NCBI RefSeq assembly: GCF_900016645.1
Contig: NZ_CDGJ01000003.1
DNA from: Acididesulfobacillus acetoxydans
GTDB taxonomy: Bacteria; Bacillota; Desulfitobacteriia; Desulfitobacteriales; Desulfitobacteriaceae
Length of the DNA: 64,000 nucleotides
Reading direction: 5' to 3' (one strand)
In this document: positions 16,681 to 26,463 of the stretch, in pieces
How the letters are laid out: the number at the start of each line of letters is the position of its first letter
Position numbering within the stretch: the stretch's first letter is position 1
Translations under genes and position numbers: made by a program
The notes under the pieces: model-generated
The model's database searches: none
What the model saw: only the letters and a program-made list of their open reading frames with translations
Told to the model about the DNA's origin: nothing

Positions 16681-18060
16681 CACTAACGCCTTAAACAATT
16701 CCCCTCTTTCCTCATAACTCTTAAACATATCCCAACTCGTACAAGCCGGAGAGAGGAGCACGACATCCCCGGCCTTGGCTTCGGCGATGGCCAGTTCCAC
16801 CCCTTCCGGAAAAGAGCCGGCTTTCAGGACGCGGCCCACTCCGGCCTCCTGTGCCGCTTGCTCCATCTCGTCCGCGGCCTGCCCCAGAAGGACCAGACTT
16901 TTCACTCTCTCCCGCACCAACGTCATAAAGTCGTGGAAATCCAGACCTTTATTCTTGCCGCCGGCCAGCAGGACCAGCGGTTCCGGGAAAGCCAGGAGCG
17001 CTTTGGCAGCCGCATCCGTGTTCGTTCCTTTCGAGTCGTTGACGAAGAGGATCCCTTCGAACGTTCCCACGGTCTCCTGGCGGTGTTCAACCCCTTTAAA
17101 ATTCCGCAGCCCCTCGGCGATTTGCTCCCGGGACAAGCCTAACTCCCGGGCGGCCGCGGCCGCGGCCATCACGTTCTCCAAATTGTGGCTCCCGCGCAGT
17201 TGCAGTTCACCCCGCTTGAGAATCGGCTCAACCACCCCTTTGGCGGCAAAAACGATCATGTCTCCCCGCAGGCTGACCCCGTCCTCCAAAAAACGCGTCG
17301 GACTGAAAAACAACACCCTGGCCTTAAGCTGCGGAGCCAGGCCGCGCACGATAGGGTCATCCCAATTGAGAACCGCCAAATCCCCCTCTTCCTGGTGCGC
17401 GAAGATCTTCGCTTTAGCCGCCAGGTATTGTTCCACACTGCCGTGCCGGTCCAGGTGATCGGGAGTCAGGTTCAGCATGACGGCAATGTGCAAACGCGCC
17501 CGGTCGACAAATTCCAGCTGAAAACTGGACAGCTCAGCCACCACAATGTCCTCTCCGCTTAACCCCACCACCTCACGGCTCAGCGCCACCCCGATGTTTC
17601 CCGCCACCACGGTCTTGCGGCCTGTCTGCTGCGCCAGTTCCCCGATCAGGGTGGTCGTGGTCGTTTTGCCGTTGGTCCCCGTCACCCCTACGCTCACAGC
17701 CGGACAGTTTCTCAAGGCTAATTCCACTTCGGACCAGACCGGAATCCGCCGGGCCAAGGCCTCCTGAATGAACCCCTGCCGGGGAGAGACCCCCGGCGAA
17801 AGCACGACGAGTTCCGGCCGCACCTCGGTTAGATCCGGCGTTTTGCCCAGGAACATACGCTCGTCAGGCAAACCCAAAGCGGCGACTTCCGGCAATTCCC
17901 GCGCCGGCTTACGGTCTGTAATGAATACCTTAGCCCCCCGGGAAGCCAGCAGAGCCGCGGCTCCTTGCCCGCTCAGTCCTGACCCCACCACCAAGACCCG
18001 TTTGCCCTTGAAGTTCGTGCCGGAGTCTGTACCAAAGTCTGTGCTATCGATCCCGATCAT
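16513..18060 (-). CDS. murD: UDP-N-acetylmuramoylalanine--D-glutamate ligase MurD
   Basis: A 515-residue Mur ligase adding D-Glu. VVGSGLSGQGAAALLASRG (UMAG-binding Rossmann), ATP loop GVTGTNGKTTTTT, LNLTPDHLDRHG and the C-terminal LLSPACTSWDMF are clear. Family members are about 450-460 residues; the extra ~50 residues at the C-terminus are a charged tail translated from a repeat tract. ATG 18060 follows GGGAGG by 7 nt; the frame is open 20 codons further. Lies between mraY and ftsW. Confidence 0.95.
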   Translation of the reverse strand: MIGIDSTDFGTDSGTNFKGKRVLVVGSGLSGQGAAALLASRGAKVFITDRKPARELPEVAALGLPDERMFLGKTPDLTEVRPELVVLSPGVSPRQGFIQEALARRIPVWSEVELALRNCPAVSVGVTGTNGKTTTTTLIGELAQQTGRKTVVAGNIGVALSREVVGLSGEDIVVAELSSFQLEFVDRARLHIAVMLNLTPDHLDRHGSVEQYLAAKAKIFAHQEEGDLAVLNWDDPIVRGLAPQLKARVLFFSPTRFLEDGVSLRGDMIVFAAKGVVEPILKRGELQLRGSHNLENVMAAAAAARELGLSREQIAEGLRNFKGVEHRQETVGTFEGILFVNDSKGTNTDAAAKALLAFPEPLVLLAGGKNKGLDFHDFMTLVRERVKSLVLLGQAADEMEQAAQEAGVGRVLKAGSFPEGVELAIAEAKAGDVVLLSPACTSWDMFKSYEERGELFKALVRRHYRGRGSEARGITEAGGQKVDVAKEAEGVEKRRVTEAGGRKPEVRSRRPKAEG

Positions 18061-18265
18061 AACATGTCCTCCCGGATTCCCCTGTTCCGAGTCGCTGTCC
18101 GTTCTCTGCTTTTTCTCCATTTTCCTTCATCCCCAGTTGTCTTTTCCTGCCGGCCGTTTGGCCGCGGAATCCACAGTACTTCGTTCATCCCTCTCAGTAT
18201 CTCTGCCTCCGGTATCGATGCCGCCGCGGAATTTACTGAGTCCTTCATCCAGCGCCCGCGCCTTT

Positions 18266-19276
18266 TCAGGACCCGAACCCCGGGAAGTAAGCGATAATGC
18301 CCAAAACCGCGCAGAACAAGGCCACCGTCCAAAAAACCGTGTCGACTTTCCATTCGCTCCACCCCCCCAGTTCAAAGTGGTGGTGCAAAGGGCTCATGCG
18401 AAAGATCCGTTTGCCGGTCGTCTGGAAAGAAATCACCTGCAAAATGACGGAAAGCGCTTCCAAGACAAAAATCCCGCCTACGATAATGAGCACCAGTTCG
18501 CTTTTGGTCAGTACGGCGAGAGCCGCCAAAGCCCCGCCCAGGGCCAAAGAACCGGTATCTCCCATGAAGACGCGGGCCGGATACGCATTGAAACGCAAAA
18601 AACCCAAAGTACCCCCGACTACGGCAGCCGCGAAAACCGCCAAATCGGAGTCATGCGCCAGGACCGCCACGCCGATGCCCTGGATCGCCGCCAGCAGGGC
18701 TATCACGACATAGGCCAAAGCGGCCAGCAGAGTCGTGCCCGCCGCCAAACCGTCCAGCCCGTCCGTCAGGTTCACGGCGTTGACGATCCAGACGATAATG
18801 AAGACCGCCAAAGGGTAATAAAACCGGCCCAGCTGCCAGTGAATTGAAGTAAACGGTATAATCACGTCTGTCCCGCGACCGAGAACTTTGACGGAAACCA
18901 CACTCAGAAGGAGGGCGAGCACAATTTGGCCGGCCAGTTTCTGATAGGCCCGCAACCCCAGGGAACGCCGCATGACCACTTTGATAAAATCATCCATAAA
19001 GCCCAACACGCCGAAACCCAGCATGGACCCTACCACGGTCATCATTTCCAAGGAGGTAGGTTTCTCCGCCAAGGCAAGCGCCCCCACCACAATACTGACC
19101 AGAAAAATGATTCCGCCCATCGTCGGGGTTCCCGCTTTCTTTTGATGACCCCGCGGGCCTTCCAGCCGAATCTGCTGGCCGAACTTGAGGATGCGGAGAA
19201 TCGGGATGAAAAAAGGCCCCAGCAACAAGGTGATCACCAAAGTCAATCCGGCCGCCATGGCCAAACGTTCCAACAT
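18266..19276 (-). CDS. mraY: Phospho-MurNAc-pentapeptide transferase MraY
   Basis: A 336-residue ten-helix membrane enzyme making lipid I from UDP-MurNAc-pentapeptide and undecaprenyl phosphate. Diagnostic stretches: GPRGHQKKAGTPTMGG, FMDDFIKV with the catalytic acidic residues, VNLTDGLDGLAAG, FMGDTGSLALGG and SPLHHHFELGGWSE. Follows murF, 102 nt downstream. Confidence 0.97.
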   Translation of the reverse strand: MLERLAMAAGLTLVITLLLGPFFIPILRILKFGQQIRLEGPRGHQKKAGTPTMGGIIFLVSIVVGALALAEKPTSLEMMTVVGSMLGFGVLGFMDDFIKVVMRRSLGLRAYQKLAGQIVLALLLSVVSVKVLGRGTDVIIPFTSIHWQLGRFYYPLAVFIIVWIVNAVNLTDGLDGLAAGTTLLAALAYVVIALLAAIQGIGVAVLAHDSDLAVFAAAVVGGTLGFLRFNAYPARVFMGDTGSLALGGALAALAVLTKSELVLIIVGGIFVLEALSVILQVISFQTTGKRIFRMSPLHHHFELGGWSEWKVDTVFWTVALFCAVLGIIAYFPGFGS

Positions 19277-19378
19277 GTTCTAAAACCTTCCTTTTCTGCC
19301 AGCCCTTCCGCTCGGCCCTTCAACCAATCGGCCGCTCAACCGCTCGGCCGGACCTTCCCGGACAGCCTCCATCCGGTC

Positions 19379-20815
19379 TCAGGAAAAATCCCCGGCTTGA
19401 AGGGCCCCGCTCACCGTTTCCATCCTCATGCCCCGGGATCCCTTGACTAAAACCCAAGCCCCGGCCGGCAGTTTCTTGAGGATATGCACGGCTTTCTCCA
19501 CCGCCTCTTCCCGGGTGGCACAGATGTTGACCTTGTCCGAGTCGAGGCCCGCTTCCCGGGCGCCGACGGCAATATCCTCCGCCAAAGCGCCCACGGTAAT
19601 CAGGCTGCTGAGCCCCAGAGCGGCCGCCACCCGGCCGACCCGGTTATGCCCGGACTTGCTTTCCTCCCCCAGTTCATACATCTCCCCCAGAATCGCGACT
19701 GTGGGGCTGGTACCGGCCCGTTCCTTCAAGATGCCGAGAGAGGCCTGCATCGACGCCGGATTCGCGTTGTAGACATCGCTGATGAGCGTGCTCCCCTCGA
19801 TTCCGGGCCTGACTTCCAGCCTCATCCTGGAGAGCTCCACTCCCTCCAGTCCTCGCGCTCCCTCCGCCAGGGAAATCCCGTAAATCGTCCCCACCGCAAG
19901 GGCCGCCAAGGCATCCAAAACGTGATGTTCACCCGGCAGGGGCAGACGGACCTGTGCCCGCTCCCCGCCCCAGGCGGCGATAAATCCCGTGCCCATAGCC
20001 CCTTGCGCGACCAGATCTGTGCCGCTGACTTCCGCTTTCATCCAGTCCCCGCGTAAACCGTAAAACCTGGCCGGATGGGGATCGGTTTTGGCTTTCTCCG
20101 CACTCGGCCGGTCTTCGGCATTGAGCACCGCCCAGCCATCCTTGGGCAGGGCTTCGACGAGTTCCCACTTGGCCCGGGCAATCTTCTCCCGCGAACCGAG
20201 AAGTTCCAAGTGCGCTGTTCCGATATTCGTAATCACCCCGGTATCCGGGCGGGCAATTTCTGTCAAAGCCCTGATTTGACCCAGCCCTCGCATCCCCATT
20301 TCCAAGACGAGGATTTCCGTATCCGGCGGGGCATTAAGAACCGTGAAAGGAAGCCCTAATTCATTATTATGGTTTTCCAGGTTCTTGCAGACCCGATAAC
20401 GCCTGCCGAGCACGGCGGCCACCATGTCCTTGGTGGTGGTTTTGCCGTTGCTCCCCGTGACGGCGACGACTTTGGCCCCGATCCGCTCCCTCCAAGCCTT
20501 GGCCAAAGTCCGCAGGGCAACGGGCACGGAATCCACCAGAACCAAAGCTTTCCCGGGCGGGATCTCGCTCGGCCTAGCGGGCCAGGTTTTCACATCCGGG
20601 CCCCAGCGGGCTTGATCTGCCAGCGCCAGCGCGGCCCCGGCCTGCCAGGCAGCAGCCAGAAACTCGTGCCCGTCCCTTCTTTCTCCGGGCAAAGCGAAAA
20701 ATATCTCCCCGCCTTGGGCTCGGCGGCTGTCCAACAGGCAGCCCCGCACCTGAACTTCCGCATCACCCAGTAAAGTCCCCCCTGCCAGCCGGGCGACATC
20801 TTTACCTCGCCACAT
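19379..20815 (-). CDS. murF: UDP-MurNAc-tripeptide--D-Ala-D-Ala ligase MurF
   Basis: A 478-residue Mur ligase that adds D-Ala-D-Ala. N-terminal domain with SRRAQGGEIFFALPGERRDGHEF, ATP loop AVTGSNGKTTTKDMV, central TNIGTAHLELLGSREKIARAK and C-terminal DVYNANPASMQASL ... GSRGMRME. The ATG at 20815 overlaps the murE stop by 14 nt, with a G-rich ribosome-binding site 7 nt upstream, suggesting coupling to murE. The frame is open 61 codons upstream within murE. Confidence 0.95.
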   Translation of the reverse strand: MWRGKDVARLAGGTLLGDAEVQVRGCLLDSRRAQGGEIFFALPGERRDGHEFLAAAWQAGAALALADQARWGPDVKTWPARPSEIPPGKALVLVDSVPVALRTLAKAWRERIGAKVVAVTGSNGKTTTKDMVAAVLGRRYRVCKNLENHNNELGLPFTVLNAPPDTEILVLEMGMRGLGQIRALTEIARPDTGVITNIGTAHLELLGSREKIARAKWELVEALPKDGWAVLNAEDRPSAEKAKTDPHPARFYGLRGDWMKAEVSGTDLVAQGAMGTGFIAAWGGERAQVRLPLPGEHHVLDALAALAVGTIYGISLAEGARGLEGVELSRMRLEVRPGIEGSTLISDVYNANPASMQASLGILKERAGTSPTVAILGEMYELGEESKSGHNRVGRVAAALGLSSLITVGALAEDIAVGAREAGLDSDKVNICATREEAVEKAVHILKKLPAGAWVLVKGSRGMRMETVSGALQAGDFS

Positions 20816-22310
20816 GACCAGACCCCCCGTATCCCAAACCTGCCAGTACTTCCCGGGCAACCTCCCGGTCGTCAAACGGATGTGTCTCCGAACCGATGAT
20901 TTGGTAGGTTTCATGCCCTTTGCCGGCGATGAGGATCGTATCCCCGGGGCCAGCCATGCCACAGGCCCGGCGGATCGCTTCCCGGCGGTCAACGACACTC
21001 TCGCAGCTGCCCCGTACCCCCTTCAGGATTTCCTTAATGATCTCCTCCGGATCTTCAGTGCGCGGATTATCCGAGGTAACCAAGGTGAAATCGCTGTACT
21101 GGGTGGCCAGACCGCCCATGAGGGGCCGCTTGCCCCTGTCCCTGTCCCCGCCGCAGCCAAACACCGTGATTAAGCGGCCCGGCGTGAATTCCCGCGCGGT
21201 TTTCAACACGTTGGCTAAACCGTCGGGCGTATGGGCATAGTCAACGATGACCTGAAAAGGCTGGGCCTGGCGGATGCTTTCAAATCGCCCGGGCACTCCG
21301 GATATCCCGGCCAGGGCCTCGGCAGCTTCTTCCGGGTCGTAACCCCGCTCCACCGCCCAGGCAAAGGCCGCCAAGGCATTATAAACGCTGAACAAGCCCG
21401 GCGTGGCATAAACCACTTCCTGCCGGCGTCCGCGAAATTCGGCCCGGAAACTCACCCGGTCCACACCCGGCCGCACCTCGGCCGCCCGGTAATCCACCGC
21501 TTCCCCCAGACCATAGGTGACAACCGCCGCCGCGGAGGCTTGTCTTAACCTGTCTGCCGCCGGATCATCTGCATTAATAATTGCGATTTTGGGCTCTTTT
21601 TTCCCCTGCAAACCCCGGAAGAGCTTGGCTTTGGCCTCCAGATACTCCTCCATCGTCTTATGATAGTCCAAATGATCCTGTGTCAAGTTGGTAAAAATCC
21701 CCGCATCAAACTCGCAGCCGTTGACCCGGCCCAGATCCAGAGCGTGCGAAGACACTTCCATGACCGCCAGGCTCACCCCTTCAGCCCGCATAGCCGCCAG
21801 GAGTTTCTGAATTTCCGTCGCTTCCGGGGTCGTCCGCTGCCCGGGGATCCGGCGCCCGGCGATTCTCGCCCCCAAAGTCCCGATCAAACCCACCTTATGG
21901 CCGTGCCGAGCGGCGATTCGCTCCACCAGATGGGTCACGGTCGTTTTGCCGTTAGTCCCCGTTACTCCCACCACTTCCAAGCCGAGACTCGGGTGATCGT
22001 AAACGGAAGCGGCCAAAAACCCCAAAGCCCGGCGGGCATTCCGAACCCGCACCTGGGGAACGGGCAGGGGGAGAAAACGCTCCACGACGAGGGCCGGCGC
22101 TCCGGCCGCCACTGCCTGGGCCGCAAAATCATGCCCGTCCGCCGCGAAACCCGGGACACAGACAAAGAGATCGCCCGTCTTGACGCCGCGGGAGTCGACG
22201 GTGATCCCCTCCACCGGCGTATTAAGGTCCCCTGAAGTATTTATAATCCCCGCCGGGACCGTCTCATCCAGCCCGGCCACAACCTGAGCCAAAGTCTTCG
22301 CAGCGGCCAT
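20802..22310 (-). CDS. murE: UDP-MurNAc-dipeptide--meso-diaminopimelate ligase MurE
   Basis: A 502-residue Mur ligase. ATP loop VVGVTGTNGKTTVTHLV, carbamylated-Lys region, LTQDHLDYHKTMEEYLEAK and the amino-acid selectivity motif SDNPRTEDP, whose DNPR box indicates meso-diaminopimelate rather than Lys as third residue. I use the ATG at 22310, which is better spaced from AAAAGGG than the GTG three codons earlier. Overlaps murF. Confidence 0.95.
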   Translation of the reverse strand: MAAAKTLAQVVAGLDETVPAGIINTSGDLNTPVEGITVDSRGVKTGDLFVCVPGFAADGHDFAAQAVAAGAPALVVERFLPLPVPQVRVRNARRALGFLAASVYDHPSLGLEVVGVTGTNGKTTVTHLVERIAARHGHKVGLIGTLGARIAGRRIPGQRTTPEATEIQKLLAAMRAEGVSLAVMEVSSHALDLGRVNGCEFDAGIFTNLTQDHLDYHKTMEEYLEAKAKLFRGLQGKKEPKIAIINADDPAADRLRQASAAAVVTYGLGEAVDYRAAEVRPGVDRVSFRAEFRGRRQEVVYATPGLFSVYNALAAFAWAVERGYDPEEAAEALAGISGVPGRFESIRQAQPFQVIVDYAHTPDGLANVLKTAREFTPGRLITVFGCGGDRDRGKRPLMGGLATQYSDFTLVTSDNPRTEDPEEIIKEILKGVRGSCESVVDRREAIRRACGMAGPGDTILIAGKGHETYQIIGSETHPFDDREVAREVLAGLGYGGSGHVAR

Positions 22311-22554
22311 CCCGATCACGCCCTTTTCTTCATTTACGATATGATTAGGTCCTTTTCTTCACTTCTTCATTTAGTATAGACAGTTCCCGCCGGATTCAGA
22401 AGTAACCCGCTGACATCTTGCCGACGAAAAAACACCGAATGCTTCGCGCAAAAGTCCCTGGCTTCAGACGGCTGGCTTTAGCCATGGGGTGGCTGACGCC
22501 GGCTGGCCGCATTTTCCTTGTACTTCGTGAACGGATAGTTGATGTCAGTTGTCT

Positions 22555-24612
22555 TTAACTGCCCGGCACCCGGGCCGCCGTCAGCGGCACCCTAGCCCCC
22601 AGGGATCGGATGGCCGCCACATCTTCGTCCTCATCCGCCCACCAGCGCCCCAGGCTGGGAACCCCCGCCTCTTGTCCCAAATCGATCAGAACGGTCGAAC
22701 CCGCTTCCACACTCGCGTCGCCGTGGGGAATTTGATCGACCACATTGGGTCCCTGTCCTTTGACATCCACTTGAAAGCCTGCCTGAGTCAGTGTTTTCTG
22801 CGCCTCGGCCAGAGACAGACCGAGGACCGAAGGTACACTCGCAGCTTTCTTCACGGGCGGAAATTCCAGACCGGGCATCGGTTTGCTGGGGGTCATGGGG
22901 GCATCAGGCGAGGGCTTGATGCCCAGATATTTGAGAGAATCCAGCATTACCGACTGAACCACGGGGGCCGCCACCGCCCCGCCGAAAAAGGGCACGCCGT
23001 CGACCACGGCCAAGACCGCCAGGCGCGGGTGATCGGCCGGGGCAAAACCGACAAACGAAGCGACATATTCCCCTTGTACATACGCTCCGTTGACGACTTT
23101 TTGGGCGGTCCCGGTCTTGCCGGCCACCCTGTAACCCGGCAGGAAAGCCCGCCTCCCGGTGCCGTTGGTAACCACCGCCTCTAGGATCTCCCGCTCCAGC
23201 TTCGAGGTGCTTTCACTGATGACCCGGCGCACCACCTGCCTCTGAAAAGGAACCAGAACCTGTCCGCTCGGACTGTCGATTTCCTTCACCAGTTGAGGTT
23301 TCAGCAAGAGGCCTCCGTTGGCCACGGCTGAAACCGCGGTCAGAAGTTGAATCGCGGTGACATTATTGGTCTGACCGATCGACATGGTCGCCAAATCCAG
23401 CGCAGTGGCCTTTTTCTTGTTGGCCAAAATTCCCGGGGCCTCACCCGACATTTCAATGCCTGTCTTCTGCCCGAAACCGAAGGCCTGCAGATATTTGTAG
23501 AACTCATTGATTCCCAGGCGTTGCCCCATCTCCACAAAACCCGGATTGCAGGAGTTTTCCGCCACCTGAACCCAAGTCTCGTCTCCGTGGCCGCCCGCTT
23601 TCCAGCAGCGCACATTTTTCCCGAGCACCGAATAGTATCCCGGGTCGAAAAAATGCCCTTCCGGCGTAATCTTCTTCTCTTGCAAAGCCGCGGCCAGGGT
23701 AATGATCTTGAAGGTGGACCCGGGTTCATAGCCGTTTTGCACCGCAATATTACGCCGGGCTGACGGATCATAATCCTGATAATGATTTGGATCAAAGGTC
23801 GGGGTCATCGCCAGGGCCAAGAGTGCTCCGGTGTTGGGGTCCATGACCAAAATGGACGCGTTTTTCGGCGCCTGGCCGTTCATGTTGGCTCCCTGGCCGG
23901 CCATCAGTTTTTGCAGTTCCCGATCCGCAAAAGCCTGAATATTTTTATCGATCGTCAGGCGAACCGTATCTCCCTGTTTGGGAGGGAAATACAAGCGATC
24001 GGCCTGCGGCAGTTCGACCCCGTTCGCTCCGAATTCTACCTGGACGCTCCCCGGCGTCCCCTTGAGCGCTTTATCCCTGGTTAACTCTATTCCTTCTAAC
24101 CCTTGATTGTCAATCCCGGTAAATCCGATAATATGCGCCGCCAAGGAGCCGTTCGGGTAATAACGGCGGCTGTCTTCCGTAACCCCCACGCCCGGAAAGT
24201 TTGCCGCCCGGACAGCCGCGGCCGCCTGAGAATCGACCCTTTTCTGTACATAGACCAGGGCCGCGCGTTTCGTGATCAGCCTGGTAATATCAGCCAAGGG
24301 CTTGTTCAAAATTTGAGCCAGCTTCTGGGCGATCTCTGCCGTGCGTCCGGACTGCCGGATCTCCGCCGGAATAGCGTAGACTGTTTCACTGCTGACACTC
24401 ATAGCCAGGATGTTGCCGTTGCAATCCTCGATGTTCCCCCTCTTGGGCGCCACCGGAACGCCGCGGAAATGGCTCTCATCAGCCTTCTTGGTCAATTCCG
24501 CCCCTTGGCCCAGCTGTACGAAGGCCAGGCGGACGATCAACACGACCAGAAACGCGCTGACACACAAAAAAAGAAAAGCGATTCGTTTACGCATACGGAC
24601 TAAAGGACTCAT
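22555..24612 (-). CDS. spoVD: Class B penicillin-binding protein, SpoVD/PbpB type, with PASTA domain
   Basis: A 685-residue bitopic transpeptidase: membrane helix 9-30, pedestal/dimerisation domain (40-220), transpeptidase domain with active-site Ser in YEPGSTFKI, SxN motif ENSCNPG and KTG motif AGKTGTAQK, then one PASTA domain (VPSVLGLSLAEAQKTLTQAGF). It partners the SEDS protein FtsW/SpoVE. One PASTA domain is typical for SpoVD, while vegetative PbpB often has two. The last ~40 residues after the PASTA unit are acidic then Arg-rich without known role. Confidence 0.94.
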   Translation of the reverse strand: MSPLVRMRKRIAFLFLCVSAFLVVLIVRLAFVQLGQGAELTKKADESHFRGVPVAPKRGNIEDCNGNILAMSVSSETVYAIPAEIRQSGRTAEIAQKLAQILNKPLADITRLITKRAALVYVQKRVDSQAAAAVRAANFPGVGVTEDSRRYYPNGSLAAHIIGFTGIDNQGLEGIELTRDKALKGTPGSVQVEFGANGVELPQADRLYFPPKQGDTVRLTIDKNIQAFADRELQKLMAGQGANMNGQAPKNASILVMDPNTGALLALAMTPTFDPNHYQDYDPSARRNIAVQNGYEPGSTFKIITLAAALQEKKITPEGHFFDPGYYSVLGKNVRCWKAGGHGDETWVQVAENSCNPGFVEMGQRLGINEFYKYLQAFGFGQKTGIEMSGEAPGILANKKKATALDLATMSIGQTNNVTAIQLLTAVSAVANGGLLLKPQLVKEIDSPSGQVLVPFQRQVVRRVISESTSKLEREILEAVVTNGTGRRAFLPGYRVAGKTGTAQKVVNGAYVQGEYVASFVGFAPADHPRLAVLAVVDGVPFFGGAVAAPVVQSVMLDSLKYLGIKPSPDAPMTPSKPMPGLEFPPVKKAASVPSVLGLSLAEAQKTLTQAGFQVDVKGQGPNVVDQIPHGDASVEAGSTVLIDLGQEAGVPSLGRWWADEDEDVAAIRSLGARVPLTAARVPGS

Positions 24613-24665
24613 GCGCTTCCTCCCTGTTCCGCCCAGTCCCGCGTACCCAAATCGCCCGTTTCCCT

Positions 24666-25274
24666 TTAGCGCTGTGTGGAGGCAAACAAGCCCGTGAAAA
24701 TCTGCGCCAGTTGATGCAGTGCCGACTGTATGGGTGCCTCCTGTGCACTCCCGGCCTTGGGGCCGGCGACCTTGGGTGCCGCGGCTTGCGATGATTGCTT
24801 GACGGCGGGCAGATTTCCGGCCACGTAGACCGTCCCCGAAGGCTGAACCATACCCATGGCCAGAGCCGCGGATTCAATCCGTCCCACCGAACGCAGTTTA
24901 TCCACCTGAACCTGCAGCAGATCATTCTGAGCTTTAGCCGTGGAAATGTCCTTTTCCAGGCTGCGGATTTCAGCTCCTTTCACAACCGTGAGCTGAATCG
25001 TGTCGGCACAGATGGCGCCGAAAATCCCCACCGCCAGAGTCAGGGCCAGAACGCTTCTCCGTTGCAGCCGCAGCCTCCTGGGATTCCTGACGCGGGACCT
25101 TCTCCGCGTCCCGGGGCGGGAACTTCCCGGGTGTCCGGCAGGGGAACTTCCCGGGTACCCGGCCTCAACAGCTCCCCGATATCCGGACCGGACACTCCGC
25201 GCGCCGGGCCGGATATCCGGTTGACCTGCCGAAGACGCCTGCCGCCGTTCTAACTTTTCCTGCGCTACTACCAT
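24666..25274 (-). CDS. ftsL: FtsL-like septum protein with repeat-rich cytoplasmic tail
   Basis: A 202-residue small bitopic protein: positively charged cytoplasmic N-terminus of about 70 residues, one membrane helix (73-95) and an external coiled coil (100-130, EIRSLEKDISTAKAQNDLLQVQVDKL) followed by 'GRIESAALAMGMVQPSG', the conserved end of FtsL-type proteins, and a flexible tail. Position between rsmH and the class B PBP supports FtsL. The cytoplasmic tail holds GYPGSSPAGHPGSSRPGT, encoded by repeated GGAACTTCCCGGGT DNA, and is longer than usual. Confidence 0.8.
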   Translation of the reverse strand: MVVAQEKLERRQASSAGQPDIRPGARSVRSGYRGAVEAGYPGSSPAGHPGSSRPGTRRRSRVRNPRRLRLQRRSVLALTLAVGIFGAICADTIQLTVVKGAEIRSLEKDISTAKAQNDLLQVQVDKLRSVGRIESAALAMGMVQPSGTVYVAGNLPAVKQSSQAAAPKVAGPKAGSAQEAPIQSALHQLAQIFTGLFASTQR

Positions 25275-25405
25275 GGGTATTCCCCCACCTTTCTCTTTAG
25301 ACCGTCATTTAGCTGTCTAAGTTACTGTTCGGGACTACGCTTGCTCTTCCGCTTAAACCGTCATCTAGCCATTCAAGTCGTCTGGCTATCCTAGTTATTT
25401 CGGCT

Positions 25406-25536
25406 GGGATTCGCTTATTTTTTCCGCTTAAGACTCAGCTGTTCGCGTTATTCCGGGATTCGCTTGTCTTACCGCCTGAGACTCAGCTGTTCGTGTCATT
25501 CAGGGATTCGCTTATTTTCTCCGCCGCTCTCAGCTT
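25406..25536. repeat. 48-bp imperfect tandem repeat spanning the rsmH stop
   Basis: Units begin GGGATTCGCTT at 25406, 25455 and 25503 (49 and 48 bp apart; the third is partial). Each full unit contains GACTCAGCTGTTCG. On the minus strand the last ~12 codons and the stop of rsmH lie in the repeat and a second copy of the stop-containing segment follows downstream. Confidence 0.85.
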
Positions 25537-26442
25537 GGCACTGCGGGAGCGGGGGTTGTTCTCTATTTCCGTCGCCGACGGCAGCACCGGTTTGCGGTTG
25601 AGGAGGCGCGCCGAGGCCGCAGCCCCGCACACACAGACCGGCAAGTCCGGCGGGCAGGTGCATTTGCCCAGCCAGGACCGCATTTTTTCTTTGACCAGTC
25701 GATCTTCCAGTGAATGGAACGTGATCACAACCAGGTGTCCGCCGGGTACCAAGCAGCGCAGGGCCTGATCCAACGCCCGCTCCAGAACTCCGAGTTCATC
25801 GTTGACCGCAATGCGCAAAGCCTGAAAAGTGCGTTTGGCCGGGTGCGGACCTTCGCGCCGGGCTGAAGCCGGAATTGCGGCTTTGATCACATCTACAAGC
25901 TCCCCCGTCGTCGTCAAAGGATGCGTTTCCCGTGCCTGTGCGATAAATTCGGCAATCCGTTTGGCCCATTTTTCTTCTCCGAAGCGCCGGATAACGCGAC
26001 AAATCTCATCTGCTGACCAACTATTTACAATATCCCGCGCCGTCAACTCCCGCCCTGGATCCATCCGCATATCCAACTGGGCATCCCGCATGTAGCTGAA
26101 ACCACGCTCACCTTCGTCCAGCTGCGGCGAAGACACCCCCAGGTCAAAGAGAATCCCATTGACCGGCAACGCCCCCGCTTCCCGCAGCTTGTCCTCCAAG
26201 GCGGCAAAATTAGTCCTCAATAAGGTCACTCGCGTCTCTTGCGCCAAGCACTCCCCGCCCCGGCGTATCGCCGCCGGATCCTGGTCGAGACCGAAGAGTT
26301 TTCCCCTTGGGCTCAAGCGACTCAGCAGCAGCGCGCTGTGACCGGCTCCGCCCAAAGTTGCGTCGACATAAACCCCGTCCGGGTCTGTGAACCAATAATC
26401 CACCGCTTCATTAAGCAAGACCGAAGTATGCTTGTATGCCAA
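25483..26442 (-). CDS. rsmH: 16S rRNA (cytosine1402-N4)-methyltransferase RsmH (MraW)
   Basis: A ~319-residue SAM-dependent methyltransferase acting on C1402 of 16S rRNA. Start region YKHTSVLLNEAVDYW, SAM loop VDATLGGAGHSALLL, GLDQDPAA, GILFDLGVSSPQLDEGERGFSY and the C-terminal ITFHSLEDRLVK are diagnostic. The TTG at 26442 (GAAGGA 9 nt upstream) yields the usual short N-terminus; an ATG seven codons earlier (26463) is the alternative, and the frame remains open another 58 codons. The C-terminal ~12 residues are repeat-encoded. Confidence 0.94.
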   Translation of the reverse strand: MAYKHTSVLLNEAVDYWFTDPDGVYVDATLGGAGHSALLLSRLSPRGKLFGLDQDPAAIRRGGECLAQETRVTLLRTNFAALEDKLREAGALPVNGILFDLGVSSPQLDEGERGFSYMRDAQLDMRMDPGRELTARDIVNSWSADEICRVIRRFGEEKWAKRIAEFIAQARETHPLTTTGELVDVIKAAIPASARREGPHPAKRTFQALRIAVNDELGVLERALDQALRCLVPGGHLVVITFHSLEDRLVKEKMRSWLGKCTCPPDLPVCVCGAAASARLLNRKPVLPSATEIENNPRSRSAKLRAAEKISESLNDTNS

Positions 26443-26463
26443 GATAACCCGTCCTTCGCCCAT

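Noticed and set aside
17768..18847. Long plus-strand open frame across murD and mraY
   Set aside because: Antisense shadow of two firmly identified genes; no family signature and no ribosome-binding site.
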